A DNA stretch of 64,000 nt from Shewanella ulleungensis (GCF_014648315.1 NZ_BMQW01000006.1:62001-126000); one strand, 5' to 3'. Positions 54,708 to 64,000 are shown, counted from the stretch's first letter. Numbers and translations: made by a program. Notes: generated by a model not told the origin, from the letters alone.

Positions 54708-56962
54708 TGAGTTTTCAAGAGCGACGAATAAATACTTCACATTCAATGACAGTGAATGCATCTACCTTACCATTAGATCAATTAATGGATATAAAAAAGC
54801 TTATACAACCTATATTACGTTTTAAATGGCGCATTTTGACCTTTGCTTTATTAGTAACTGCAATAACAATATTTGTTGTGTTGAGTATGACGCCTATTTA
54901 TAGTGCTAAGTCAACATTATTGATCGAGGCTGCTCAAGCTCAAGCTATTAAAATTGATGAAGTATATGGCATTAACTCAGGGCAAGATGAATATTACGGT
55001 ACGCAATTTGAAATTTTAAAATCACGTAGTATTGCACAAAGAGTATTTAACGAATTAAATCTAGAAAATAATCCCGTTTTTAATCAAACCCCAACTTGGC
55101 TTAGCGAATTAAAATCTAAGCTAAACTTTATTCCAAAAGAGCTTATTTCTGTCGATAGTAAAGTAGCTAAAAATATTGCAACTCACCAAATGATTGATAT
55201 TTTTATTGAATCTATAAATATCATACCAGTAGCTAAAACTCAGTTGGTAAATATTAGTTATGAAAGTTCCGATGCCCAATTAGCTGCTGAAGTGGCCAAT
55301 GCTATTGGTGATACTTATATTGTAAGTCAGCTAGAATCGAAATTAGGTATGACTCAAAAAGCCAATACATGGCTTAGTGGTCGTTTAGAGGATTTACGTT
55401 TAAAACTTGACCAGTCTGAGTATAGGCTTGAACAGTTTAAAGTTGAGAATGGTTTAATTGACGTTGAAGGTGTCACAGCTCTTGATGCTAAAGAGTTAGA
55501 GCGATTAAGTGACGAAATCACCGTTGCGCGTTCACGCAAAGCTCAAGCTGATAGTTTTATGGCAGTAGTGAAGCGTTATGGTGCCACCGATATTAGTCGT
55601 CTAGAAAGCCTACCTGAAGTTACATCTCATTTATCAATACAAAACGTAAAACGTGAAGTGGTGTTGGTAGAGCGTAAAGTTTCTGAGCTGCAACAGGTCT
55701 ATGGCCCTAAACATCCTAAGATGATTGCTGCCCAGGCAGAATTAAGCACAGTACAGCAGAACTTACACAAGCAAATTAGCCGTCTAGTGCAAGGTATTGA
55801 AGACGAGGCGCAAACTGCGGCACAAACTTTACAAGCTTTAGAAACCCAATTTGGTCAAGCAAAAGGTGCGTTTCAAAATCTTAGTACTAAAGATACTGAT
55901 TATCAGCGTTTATTGCGCGAAGTTGATACAAATAGACAGCTATTTGACAGTTTTTTGTCGCGTCAAAAAGAAACAGAAGTAACTGGTGATTTCGATTCTC
56001 CAGTCGCCCGCTTTACTGACCGTGCAGTGGTACCATTAGTACCTGAAAAACCCAAAAAGAAAGCTATTATTATTTTAGCTTTTATTGCGAGTTTGGGATT
56101 TGCCATGGTGATGGTATTAATTCTTGATGCTTTAAATGACACAATTAAAACCAGTGATGATGTTGAAAAACTCCTAGCACAGCGCGCTTTAGGCTATATA
56201 CCAAAAGCGAAAAAAGGCACAAGTTATGATGATATAAACTTTGCCTTTTACGATCCAAATCTTCCTCTTCATGCAGAAGCCGTTCGCACGATACGAACAT
56301 CCATGTCTTTAATGGCTATGGGGAGCGACCTTCATACTATTGAGGTGACATCATCAAACCCAAATGAAGGTAAAACTACTACTTCGATGAATTTAGCTTT
56401 TGCCTATGCAACAATGGAGAAGGTATTAATCATTGATGCTGACTTGCGAAAATCAAGCTTAGGTCTGCGTTTTGGTTTACCGACTTACCAACCCGGTCTT
56501 GCCAATGTATTATCTGGAACGGAAAGTATTGAGCATTGCATTGTTAAAGAGGTGAAGCATAATGTAGATGTTATGCCAGCAGGAGCTGTGCCATTAAATC
56601 CACAAGAGTTATTGGCCTCATCTCAGTTTGCAGAATTACTCACAGAGTTAAAAACACAATACAGTAAAATTATTATTGATACGCCGCCCGTGCATGCAGT
56701 GAGTGATGCATTAATTATTACCTCGTTATGTGATGCAACGGTATTAGTTGTAAAAGCGGCTCATACTCGCAGTGAAGCTATCAAGCTTACCTTAGCCAAG
56801 TTAAATCAAGCGCGTAGTAAGGTGTTTGGTGTGGTACTGAACCAATTTAACACGAAAGATGCTGCGCGTTATCAAGGTGATTATGGTTATTATCAAGCCT
56901 ATGGTGCAGAGTATGCGAGTAAAACGCCTGCTGAAAGCAGCAAGGAAAATACCAAAGCATGA
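54707..56962 (+). CDS. polysaccharide copolymerase / tyrosine autokinase (Wzc-like)
   Basis: A 751-residue inner-membrane protein. A Wzz-type chain-length domain lies between membrane helices at about 45-65 and 450-470, with long coiled-coil helices. The cytoplasmic BY-kinase domain has Walker A SSNPNEGKTTTSMNLA, Walker A' VLIIDADLRK and Walker B IIIDTPP. The C-terminus carries a Tyr cluster (YQGDYGYYQAYGAEY), the sites of autophosphorylation. With the PHP phosphatase downstream it forms the usual switch controlling polymer export and length. Confidence 0.92.
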   Translation: MSFQERRINTSHSMTVNASTLPLDQLMDIKKLIQPILRFKWRILTFALLVTAITIFVVLSMTPIYSAKSTLLIEAAQAQAIKIDEVYGINSGQDEYYGTQFEILKSRSIAQRVFNELNLENNPVFNQTPTWLSELKSKLNFIPKELISVDSKVAKNIATHQMIDIFIESINIIPVAKTQLVNISYESSDAQLAAEVANAIGDTYIVSQLESKLGMTQKANTWLSGRLEDLRLKLDQSEYRLEQFKVENGLIDVEGVTALDAKELERLSDEITVARSRKAQADSFMAVVKRYGATDISRLESLPEVTSHLSIQNVKREVVLVERKVSELQQVYGPKHPKMIAAQAELSTVQQNLHKQISRLVQGIEDEAQTAAQTLQALETQFGQAKGAFQNLSTKDTDYQRLLREVDTNRQLFDSFLSRQKETEVTGDFDSPVARFTDRAVVPLVPEKPKKKAIIILAFIASLGFAMVMVLILDALNDTIKTSDDVEKLLAQRALGYIPKAKKGTSYDDINFAFYDPNLPLHAEAVRTIRTSMSLMAMGSDLHTIEVTSSNPNEGKTTTSMNLAFAYATMEKVLIIDADLRKSSLGLRFGLPTYQPGLANVLSGTESIEHCIVKEVKHNVDVMPAGAVPLNPQELLASSQFAELLTELKTQYSKIIIDTPPVHAVSDALIITSLCDATVLVVKAAHTRSEAIKLTLAKLNQARSKVFGVVLNQFNTKDAARYQGDYGYYQAYGAEYASKTPAESSKENTKA

Positions 56963-57693
56963 TAGATCTGCACTGCCATATTTTGCCTAATATTGATGAT
57001 GGCGCTAAGTCTATTGACGAGGCTATCAGTTTAGTTAAATTGGCAGCAGAGCAAGGGGTGTCGCGTATGGTCGCGACACCCCATATTCATTTAGGTATTT
57101 TTGATAATACTTTGCACACCATTAATACTGCTTTTGAGTTGTTAACCTCGAAATTAGCATTAACGGATATTAACATTGATATTCGTGCTGCTGCAGAGGT
57201 AAGAATTTCACCTGAAATTATGTTGTTTATTGAACAACAGCAATTGCCTTTTTTAGGCCAATATCAGCAAAAAAATGTATTATTACTTGAGTTACCCAGC
57301 AGCCATGTTCCGCCAGGCACAGATAAATTAATTAGCTGGTTGTTAGCAAAAGACATATTACCCATGATTGCTCATCCCGAGCGAAATAGAGAGTTGCAAA
57401 CCCACCCTGATAGAATAAAACCCTTTGTACAAACCGGTTGTTTATTACAGCTGACGGCAGCATCATTGTTAGGTGATATGGGATTATTACCGCAACAAAC
57501 CAGTGAGTACTTTTTAAAACAAAAATTGTACACAATTGTGGCTTCGGATTGTCATTCTATAAATCGTCGTCCGCCAAAATTGAAGTTAGCTTATGATGCA
57601 ATTAGTGCTTTGGTTGATGAAGATTATGCCTACTTAATGACGACCGCTACCCCGTATAATATTTCTAATTCACTATTTGAACAGTCGAGATAA
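56959..57693 (+). CDS. PHP-family protein-tyrosine phosphatase (CpsB/YwqE-like)
   Basis: A 244-residue PHP phosphohydrolase. Metal-binding residues are in MIDLHCHILPNIDDGAK, VATPHIHLG, LPMIAHPER and ASDCHS. Such enzymes dephosphorylate BY-kinases. It overlaps the Wzc-like gene by four bases (ATGA), so the kinase and phosphatase are translationally coupled. Confidence 0.92.
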   Translation: MIDLHCHILPNIDDGAKSIDEAISLVKLAAEQGVSRMVATPHIHLGIFDNTLHTINTAFELLTSKLALTDINIDIRAAAEVRISPEIMLFIEQQQLPFLGQYQQKNVLLLELPSSHVPPGTDKLISWLLAKDILPMIAHPERNRELQTHPDRIKPFVQTGCLLQLTAASLLGDMGLLPQQTSEYFLKQKLYTIVASDCHSINRRPPKLKLAYDAISALVDEDYAYLMTTATPYNISNSLFEQSR

Positions 57694-57696
57694 TTG

Positions 57697-58398
57697 ATGA
57701 TTAAAGTGGTTTGGTCAATGAGACGCGCAGGGTATTTTATGATCATAATAGTGTTAGTAGGTTTATTACCTATATTACTGCAAAAAGGCTTAGCCAATGC
57801 TTATCATTTCAAATCTCGATTTTATATTGATCAATGGCAGCAAAAGGAAACGCCCACAAAATTACAATATTCCAATGCTTTATTAGCTGCAGATTATGCT
57901 TATAGCATTGACAGTCAAAACCCACATTATTTATTAACGTTAGCGAAAGTGATGGAGTGGGGCGTTTTTTCACATTTAGCTCAAACAAATACTCCCGCTT
58001 TTAATCGTTTGTATTTGGATGCAATTGAACAGCGTCCACATTGGCCAAACGCCTACAGCGATTACGCTTATAATCTAGCTTTTATTCAGCATGATGTTGA
58101 TCAAGCCTGGCTGTATTTAGAGCAAGCATTAGTATATGGCCCTTATACCCCAGAAGTGTTGCATCAAGCCTTGGCAATAGGATTCTCTTCATGGGGATAT
58201 TTGTCTGTTGAGCAGAAACAGCTGGTATTTGCTGTTGCCCGAAAATCTGTTGTGGCAAATTGGCGCATGCGCAATGACTTAAAGCAACTTGCAAAGCAGT
58301 ATCAATTAACCTCGGTGATTTGCACTTATTTGAAGTATTCAACTCCAACCTTAAATGCCGTTGATGAGCTGTGGGTTAATAAGGACATGTGCCGTTAA
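57697..58398 (+). CDS. membrane-anchored accessory protein of the polysaccharide locus
   Basis: A 233-residue protein with one N-terminal membrane helix (about residues 13-33) and a periplasmic helical part that resembles TPR-like pairs: NALLAADYAYSIDSQNPHYL and AYSDYAYNLAFIQHDVDQAW. This fits the VpsP-type accessory proteins found next to polymerases in Vibrio and Shewanella exopolysaccharide clusters, but I am not certain. ATG 57697 lies in the phosphatase stop region (TAATTGATG). It overlaps the next gene by one base. Confidence 0.7.
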   Translation: MIKVVWSMRRAGYFMIIIVLVGLLPILLQKGLANAYHFKSRFYIDQWQQKETPTKLQYSNALLAADYAYSIDSQNPHYLLTLAKVMEWGVFSHLAQTNTPAFNRLYLDAIEQRPHWPNAYSDYAYNLAFIQHDVDQAWLYLEQALVYGPYTPEVLHQALAIGFSSWGYLSVEQKQLVFAVARKSVVANWRMRNDLKQLAKQYQLTSVICTYLKYSTPTLNAVDELWVNKDMCR

Positions 58399-59753
58399 TG
58401 AACGCCCAACACTCTCAAACAATAAATATGCGCTTATTTGATAAAACGATGATATTGATTATTTGTGCATTAGTGATATGGATGCCAATTCCATTGGGCA
58501 GCAATCGAATTTGGGCATTAGCTATATTAGAGTTTGCTATTGTCAGCTTAGCGATTGCGCATGTAGCATATTGTTTTAAGCATAATAGCCTGTTGTTACG
58601 TTATCGATGGCAAAAGCACTTACTCATTGCTCCAGGCTTATTATTAGTTTATTTGTGTTTACAGTTGTTAAATTGGTTCCCTAGTATCGATACGGTTGAT
58701 GCTTACCAAACGGCACAACAACTGTTAAAAACCTTTTGTTTTATCATGTTTATTCTCCTATTAAGCCAGTATTGCCAGCATCAACAAGCTTTACGATGGT
58801 TGTTAATCGCTATTATTCTGTCGGGGTGTTTGCAAGCATTTTACGGCACGCTTTTGAATTTATTACAGTTAGAATCATCACCTATTTTTGGTTATCACGA
58901 TGGCGACAGAGCAAAAGGGTCATTCGTTTACCAAAACCACTTTGCTAATTATTTAGCGCTTTGTTTAAGTATTGCTTTTGGTTGGCTGTTATCTGAATTA
59001 AAAACCACAAAATATGAGTACGATTTAAGGCAACGATTGGTTGATCTGCTATCAACCTTATTTAGCCGTAAACTGATTTTACGTTTAGCCATTGTGATTA
59101 TGGTTATCGGCCTAATTTTAAGTCGTTCACGTATGGGCAATGCCGGTTTCTTTACCGCTCTAGGTTTTGTATCGCTTTTATCAATGTTTATTTACCGTCG
59201 CCCTCCAACTTTATTTAAACCCTTAGTGGTGAGTATTTTTATATTGGATCTGTTAATTGTAGGGTCTATTTTTGGTGTTGATAAAGTAAAGCAGCGCTTG
59301 GAAGATACCTCATTTAGCTCCGAAACTCGCGATGAAGTGGTGATTGATAGTATTCCTATTATTCAGGATCATTTGTTCACTGGCACGGGAGGCGGCAGTT
59401 TCTACACCGTATTCCCACAGTATCAACCTCAGTTTTATTCTGGGTTTTATGACCATGCCCATAATGATTATATTCAGTTCACCGTTGAATACGGGGTGGT
59501 AGTGACTGGATTATTAGGTTTGTGGGTATTGTACTGTTTATGGTTAGCGTGCCGAACCATGTATTTACGTAATAACAAACTCTATAAAGGCATCGCCTTT
59601 GGCTGTGCGATGGCCATAGTGCACATGCTGATCCACTGCACGGTTGACTTTAACTTGCAATCTCCTGCAAATACCTTGTTATTTTTAACTATTTTAACTT
59701 TATGCTGGTTGGTTAGATATTTGCCATCGGACAATCAGAAAAGAGTGAAATAG
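58398..59753 (+). CDS. O-antigen ligase/polymerase-family protein (VpsL-like)
   Basis: A 451-residue polytopic membrane protein of the Wzy_C family. The large periplasmic loop carries the signature FYDHAHNDYIQFTVEYGVV, as in O-antigen ligases and exopolysaccharide polymerases, followed by further helices. ATG 58398 is coupled to the previous stop (TAATG). It is the second polymerase-type protein of the locus and unrelated in sequence to the one at 41154; the two presumably act on different products or steps. Confidence 0.85.
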   Translation: MNAQHSQTINMRLFDKTMILIICALVIWMPIPLGSNRIWALAILEFAIVSLAIAHVAYCFKHNSLLLRYRWQKHLLIAPGLLLVYLCLQLLNWFPSIDTVDAYQTAQQLLKTFCFIMFILLLSQYCQHQQALRWLLIAIILSGCLQAFYGTLLNLLQLESSPIFGYHDGDRAKGSFVYQNHFANYLALCLSIAFGWLLSELKTTKYEYDLRQRLVDLLSTLFSRKLILRLAIVIMVIGLILSRSRMGNAGFFTALGFVSLLSMFIYRRPPTLFKPLVVSIFILDLLIVGSIFGVDKVKQRLEDTSFSSETRDEVVIDSIPIIQDHLFTGTGGGSFYTVFPQYQPQFYSGFYDHAHNDYIQFTVEYGVVVTGLLGLWVLYCLWLACRTMYLRNNKLYKGIAFGCAMAIVHMLIHCTVDFNLQSPANTLLFLTILTLCWLVRYLPSDNQKRVK

Positions 59754-59754
59754 G

Positions 59755-60337
59755 CCGTCATCTTTATGCACGTCATCTTGGAATGCTTTAATCGGGTGCC
59801 TGGTGTCGCTTCACCCGCACGTCATCCCTGAGATCTGTTATCAGGGATCCAGGTGTTTGTTAGTTTTTAGGTCCTAGGTCTTAGCTACTAGGAGTTAGGA
59901 GTTAGGAGTTAGGAGCTAGGAGCTCTCAAGCTCGCCTGAGAGCGGACTTCGTCCTTCTAGGTTCTGGTTCATCAGCTCGTCATCCCTGAGTGCTTGTATC
60001 AGGGATCCAGGTGTTTCTTGTTATTTTGTGTAACAGCGTAAAAGCCAACACCTGGATTCCGGCTTAAAAGCATTGCCGGAACGACGGTAGTAATGGGCGT
60101 CATCTGGATACGACATAGAAATTACGGACTAGTGGGTATTTCTCACTAAGTCGTGGCTGTTTTTTGATGCTCAACCCGCTCGTCATCCCAGAGTGCTTTA
60201 ATCGGGGAGCCTGGCTTTCTCCAACTCGCACGTCATCCCTGAGTGCTTGTATCAGGAATCCAGGTGTTTCTTTTTATTTTGGGTTAGGTTTTTTAGTCAC
60301 TTATTCTTTTTACCTTTTTACCTTTTTACCTTTTTAT
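59755..60337 (+). repeat. repeat cluster F between the vps-like block and galU
   Basis: About 600 bases without a gene. Inverted-orientation right-type units lie at about 59768-59800 (diverged), 59818-59854, 59968-60013, 60180-60215 (diverged) and 60228-60268. One full pair is at about 59970-60085, where the second arm AACACCTGGATTCC to CCGGAACGACG is the left type. An AGGAGTT heptamer run lies near 59890-59920, with the GCGGACTTCGTCC motif after it. CTTTTTAC is repeated three times plus one variant at 60306-60337, just before galU. Confidence 0.85.
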
Positions 60338-60372
60338 TTTTTGCTATTAGCTCACGCTAAATAAGGATATTT

Positions 60373-61263
60373 ATGAAAGTTGTTATACCTGTTGCCGGTT
60401 TAGGCACTCGAATGTTGCCTGCCACTAAAGCTATTCCTAAAGAAATGTTACCTTTAGTTGATAAACCGCTGATTCAGTACATTGTTGATGAGTGTGTGAG
60501 TGCTGGGATTAAAGAGATTGTTTTGGTGACCCATGCCAGTAAAAACGCGATTGAAAACCACTTTGATAAATCTTATGAGCTCGAATCAACATTAGAGAAG
60601 CGTGTTAAACGTCAACTACTACATGAAATACAGTCTATTTGCCCTAAAAACGTCACCATTATGCATGTGCGCCAAGGTGAAGCTAAAGGTCTAGGGCATG
60701 CTATTTTATGTGCCAAGCCCTGTATTGGTGATAATCCATTTGCTGTGGTATTGCCTGATGTTATTTTAGATTCATACTCTGCTGATCAGCGCACTGAAAA
60801 CCTAGCCTCAATGTTAATTCGTTTTCGTGAGTCGCAAGCAAGTCAAATTATGGTTGCGCCAGTGCCAGATGATCAGGTTCACAAGTACGGTATTGCTGAC
60901 TGTGGTGGTGAAACTATTAACCCTGGTGACTCTACTAAGATTTTTAATATGGTTGAGAAACCTGAGACTGGTAAAGCGCCTTCGAATTTAGCCGTTGTCG
61001 GCCGTTATGTGTTATCAGAAAAGATCTGGGACTTATTAGCACGCACGCTTCCAGGTGCTGGTGATGAAATTCAGCTTACCGATGCTATTGATATGCTGAT
61101 TGAGTCTGACACGGTAGAAGCTTTTAACATGACAGGTAAGTCTCATGATTGTGGAGACAAGCTTGGCTATATGAAAGCATTTGTAGAATACGGTTTACGC
61201 GATCCTAAGTTAGGCGGTGACTTTAAGAAAGATTTAGCTGACTTGTTAGAAGAATATAAATAA
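60373..61263 (+). CDS. galU: UTP--glucose-1-phosphate uridylyltransferase
   Basis: Makes UDP-glucose from UTP and glucose-1-phosphate, the precursor used by ugd at the start of the locus. The 296-residue protein has the nucleotidyltransferase N-terminus [20 protein letters not shown], then [24 protein letters not shown], and the FNMVEKP motif. A good ribosome-binding site (AAGGA) precedes the ATG. Confidence 0.95.
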   Translation: MKVVIPVAGLGTRMLPATKAIPKEMLPLVDKPLIQYIVDECVSAGIKEIVLVTHASKNAIENHFDKSYELESTLEKRVKRQLLHEIQSICPKNVTIMHVRQGEAKGLGHAILCAKPCIGDNPFAVVLPDVILDSYSADQRTENLASMLIRFRESQASQIMVAPVPDDQVHKYGIADCGGETINPGDSTKIFNMVEKPETGKAPSNLAVVGRYVLSEKIWDLLARTLPGAGDEIQLTDAIDMLIESDTVEAFNMTGKSHDCGDKLGYMKAFVEYGLRDPKLGGDFKKDLADLLEEYK

Positions 61264-61282
61264 TTTTATTGAGAATATTATC

Positions 61283-62278
61283 ATGAAAGAAAGACTCCCA
61301 ACTCTTGATGGTTTGAGGGGATATGCCTGCATATTCGTTGTACTATCACACCTTCCTTGGCCTGATTCTGTAAAAGCAGAGTTTAATGGTCTATTAGGTG
61401 CTATTGGCGTTGGTTTTTTTTTTGTATTGAGTGGATTTTTAATGGGTTATTTGTATATCCAGAAAGACTTTAATGTCAAGTCAGTAGTAAATTATTCAAT
61501 TGCAAGGTTTTCTAGAATTGTTCCAGTTTATTGGTTTGTCATACTGATATACTTATTATTGTCATATTTATTTTCAGGTTTAGATTACCCATTTGATATG
61601 GGGAGCGTTACTAATGCTTTAAGACATATTTTTTTAATTGGAAGTAGCTATGTTTTTTGGTCAATACCTCTTGAAATTCAATATTATATATTTTTTATAT
61701 TTTTGTGGTATTCGTTTTTTAAATTTAGTTTTTTACAAAAAACACTCTTGTCGATTTCACTTGTCATCCTGCTATACTCCTTTGATCTCTGGCCAGGCCT
61801 AGTGCTATTTAGCAAATTACCTTTTTTCTTAGCTGGTACCTTTTTTGGAATATTACCAAGGATTTGTATTTCAAAAAATATTTGGTTGATTTTTTTTCAA
61901 GTTATGAGTTTTTTTCTATTATTTTTACCAATGTTTTATATTAGTGATAATAAAGCCTTTTATGATTCTTTTGAGGTGGCTGTCTATTATGGTTTGGCGA
62001 TATATTTTATTTCACACGGAACACGGTTTTCAAATTTAATCATGTCAAATAAATATATGGCAGAAATTGGTGCGGCAAGTTTTTCAATATATTTGATTCA
62101 CCTTTTACTATTATATTTTTATGGTACTTTTTTGGGTTTGGATATGGATGTTTATGACAGTTTATGGTTTCTGGTAGCATTGATAACGATTGTAACTTCA
62201 CTAGTTTTTCATAAAAAAATTGAGGTAAAATTGCATTATAAATTTAAATACTTTTTGGAACGTTATATTAAGAGATAA
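61283..62278 (+). CDS. acyltransferase-3 family membrane protein
   Basis: A 331-residue polytopic membrane protein of the acyltransferase-3 (OafA-like) family. The N-terminal motif LPTLDGLRGYACIFVVLSH has the conserved D-G-LRG and the later His. The R-F-x-R-I-x-P-x-Y pattern is seen in IARFSRIVPVYW. About ten membrane segments. It would O-acetylate or otherwise acylate the polysaccharide in the periplasm. It is strongly AT-rich like the wzy-wzx block and unlike galU 19 bases upstream, which suggests separate acquisition. Confidence 0.87.
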   Translation: MKERLPTLDGLRGYACIFVVLSHLPWPDSVKAEFNGLLGAIGVGFFFVLSGFLMGYLYIQKDFNVKSVVNYSIARFSRIVPVYWFVILIYLLLSYLFSGLDYPFDMGSVTNALRHIFLIGSSYVFWSIPLEIQYYIFFIFLWYSFFKFSFLQKTLLSISLVILLYSFDLWPGLVLFSKLPFFLAGTFFGILPRICISKNIWLIFFQVMSFFLLFLPMFYISDNKAFYDSFEVAVYYGLAIYFISHGTRFSNLIMSNKYMAEIGAASFSIYLIHLLLLYFYGTFLGLDMDVYDSLWFLVALITIVTSLVFHKKIEVKLHYKFKYFLERYIKR

Positions 62279-62515
62279 AATAAGATTATATCTATTAGCT
62301 GGGTAAAAAGTGAACGTTTCTTTAACAAGAGAATCCATGGTTGGTCGATTTTCATACGTACCTATTAAAAAAAAGAGATAAAAATAACTTGTTTGCTCTA
62401 GCCTGTGAGATCTAAAAGCACTCTTTTTCTTTGCCTTTATAATTAATATGCTTAAAAGTCTTGATAATATATCTGATTGGATTTCCCTTATAAATAAATA
62501 GCTTGGTGTCATTGG

Positions 62516-62756
62516 TGTCTGTTTACTCGTACTAAGCGCAGTGATATCAGGTGCGCAAAGTTGGGCCGATTGCTACGAGTTAGGGACATTAAAACTCATG
62601 TGGCTGCGTAAATATCACCCCTTCGCTAATGGTCTTCCCAGCCAGCAGAACCGTAATGGTCGCATCTTCAGAGGAGTGTCAAAGCAATCCTTGCTCGATG
62701 CCTTGTTGAGTTGGGTCAACGAGCATCGGCTTAGCACAGTCTTCTATTGCGATTGA
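62516..62756 (+). pseudogene. ISAs1-type transposase N-terminal remnant
   Basis: The frame reads LLVLSAVISGAQSWADCYEL, then LKLMWLRKYHPFANGLPS, then RIFRGVSKQSLLDALLSW. This follows the N-terminal DDE_Tnp_ISAs1-associated region (AVISGA-SW, WLRK-PF-NGIPS). It ends at a stop after TVFYCD. Just after, in another frame, is IAIDGKVL, which resembles the ISAs1 AIDGK motif. The rest of the transposase is missing. Confidence 0.65.
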
Positions 62757-62760
62757 TGGG

Positions 62761-63238
62761 AAAGTGCTTAAAGAGAGGTTTGAAGCCTGTGGGCTTGAGC
62801 TTCACCCAACGAAAACCAAAATTGCGTATTGCAAGGATAGTTCAAGAAAAGGTAATCACGAGAACATTAGTTTTGACTTTTTAGGGTACACCTTCAGACC
62901 ACGTCTTTGTCGGAATAAACAAACACAGGGTATCTTTGTCAGTTTACGCCCGCAGCGAGCAGAAATGCTCAAAAAGGGATGATAAAGAAAATTAGAATGC
63001 TAGGTATTCGAAAGCTAACAGATTTAATTCTTGAGCAAATAACCAGGTGGATCAATCCAATCATCAACGGTTGGATAAACTACTATGGCAGCTTCTGTCG
63101 TTCCGAGTTGTACAGGGTCTTGCTCGAGGTAAACAAAGCGTTAATCTGGTGGGCGAGGCACAAGTAGAAACTTCAACGACGCAAAACGAGAGCGGGTAAG
63201 TTTATGGAAAAACTTGACTATTACAACGAGCCTAGATG
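62761..63238 (+). pseudogene. group II intron reverse transcriptase/maturase, 3' remnant
   Basis: Two overlapping frames cover only the C-terminal part of a group II intron protein. The first reads RFEACGLELHPTKTKIAYCK and later FDFLGYTFRPRLCRNK (RT domain 7). A frameshift near 62979 leads to WINPIINGWINYYGSFCRSE, the maturase X-domain signature. An in-frame TAG at 63165 interrupts before QRRKTRAGKFMEKL. The RT core with YxDD is gone, so it is inactive. Confidence 0.82.
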
Positions 63239-63504
63239 AAAACAGCATACTTAGAAGCGGTATTAAATACTGGATTAAGTGATATGGCTAATTAATGAAC
63301 TCTCATGCGGTTGCCCTGGGCGATATAGCCCTGTTATCATTAATCTAAAGCAAAATAATCAATTTAGCGGGTAAGTTTAATTATCTGATATTATGTTCAA
63401 CATCATTATTTTAGAATCGTTTGCTCTGAAATACTTTGAATTAAGTTATGTACATTAGAAAGCATTTTTTCATTGAATAAATTATTTCCATCTGGAGCAA
63501 GGCT
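63239..63504 (+). other. intergenic region, possible intron 3' end
   Basis: No gene. Around 63290-63315, GAACTCTCATGCGGTT weakly resembles the 3' half of a group II intron domain V, which would fit its position after the maturase remnant, but the stem partner is not convincing. Confidence 0.3.
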
Positions 63505-64000
63505 ATGGAAAGCGTAAATTTTGATATATATGAAGTTGCAACCTCAGAGGTTTATACAACTGAACAGGAACTTTATAATTGTCTTAAAACATTAAATGAT
63601 GGTGTTCCGGTTATTGTAGATTTTGATGAAACACTTTGGTTACGAAATTCAACAGAAACATTTTTATCGAATGTTTCTCCATCCTTATGGGTCGGGTTTT
63701 GGCTACAATTACTGGGTTTAGTTCGCCCTTGGTGCTGGTTGTCTCCAAAGGATCCAGACCATACTAGAGATTGGGTCCGTGTACTGACCATTGTGATAGT
63801 CGCTCCGTGGTCTATCTGGCAGTGGAATAAAGTTGCCGTGAAACTTGCAAAACAACATCTCAACCAGAACCTATACCATGCACTGATACAGTCAAAGCAA
63901 CCAGTTATGGTGGCTAGTTATGGTTTTGGTTTTGTAATACAACCATTATTAGATGCGTTAAATGCTTCATGGCCCTTAATAGTGGCAAGTGACCTCAAAA
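63505..64000 (+). CDS. HAD-superfamily protein, 3' truncated by window edge
   Basis: An open frame of 165 codons that runs off the window. It has VPVIVDFDETLWLRNSTE, the HAD motif I (D-x-D-x-T), near residue 35, and a motif II-like MVASYGFG near 147. Between them lie hydrophobic, Trp-rich stretches (SLWVGFWLQLLGLVRPWCW and IVIVAPWSIWQW), suggesting membrane association through the cap region. Similar HAD domains are fused to UbiA-type prenyltransferases, but the C-terminus is out of view, so that remains open. GGAGCAAGG precedes the ATG. Confidence 0.7.
   Translation, partial: MESVNFDIYEVATSEVYTTEQELYNCLKTLNDGVPVIVDFDETLWLRNSTETFLSNVSPSLWVGFWLQLLGLVRPWCWLSPKDPDHTRDWVRVLTIVIVAPWSIWQWNKVAVKLAKQHLNQNLYHALIQSKQPVMVASYGFGFVIQPLLDALNASWPLIVASDLK

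Overview
The window reads as a chromosomal stretch of a moderately low-GC marine gammaproteobacterium, most probably Shewanella or a close relative. The basis is family content: an oleABCD long-chain olefin cluster, unusually long PstC and PstA proteins, YbiT, YajD, GcvR, DUF1289, DUF1415, DUF2797 and DUF502 proteins, and a LapG/LapD pair. The genus is an inference; no rRNA or tRNA gene was seen.

Positions 1-9400 hold the end of a valine-degradation-type gene (mmsB, 5' truncated by the window edge), a short-chain dehydrogenase, a DMT exporter, an M14 metallopeptidase, the ABC-F protein YbiT, an alpha/beta hydrolase that seems to lack its catalytic His, and a nitrate/nitrite-sensor-type chemotaxis receptor. 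After a repeat block, 10600-13350 carries four minus-strand genes (DUF1415, LysE-type exporter, DUF2797, gcvR). The pstC-pstA-pstB-phoU operon follows, preceded by a likely Pho box. Then come a MOT1-type molybdate/sulfate transporter, a MITE-like element, a DUF502 protein, a decayed betT fragment, yajD, a second repeat block, DUF1289, a methyltransferase, oleA-oleB-oleC-oleD, and methionine gamma-lyase.

Positions 31900-34450 are a 2.5-kb array of paired palindromic repeats. Two of the repeat pairs enclose a small GIY-YIG nuclease gene. The other pairs enclose only a 40-60 bp spacer whose end matches the 3' flank of that gene. The same repeat family recurs at 9600-10500, 22600-23600, 38965-39060, 52250-52800 and 59755-60270.

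Positions 34500-37740 (minus strand) encode a LapG-type protease, a degenerate GGDEF/EAL LapD-type receptor and a secreted Gly-rich small protein. No large adhesin is present here.

From a JUMPStart/ops element at 38843 to about 62280 lies an extracellular or capsular polysaccharide locus. It runs: ugd; a very AT-rich block with Wzy, Wzx and glycosyltransferases; wecG/tagA-type transferase; manC; manB; a WcaJ-type initiating transferase; then, after a repeat block, an outer-membrane beta-barrel protein, Wza-like exporter, Wzc-like kinase, PHP phosphatase, an accessory protein and a second polymerase/ligase; then, after another repeat block, galU and an acyltransferase. The AT-rich block contains two homologous three-gene modules (glycosyltransferase A, wzy, glycosyltransferase B) on either side of wzx. 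They have decayed reciprocally: where one copy of a gene is intact, the other is a pseudogene.

The right end holds remnants of an ISAs1-type transposase joined to a group II intron reverse transcriptase, and the start of a HAD-family gene cut by the window edge.
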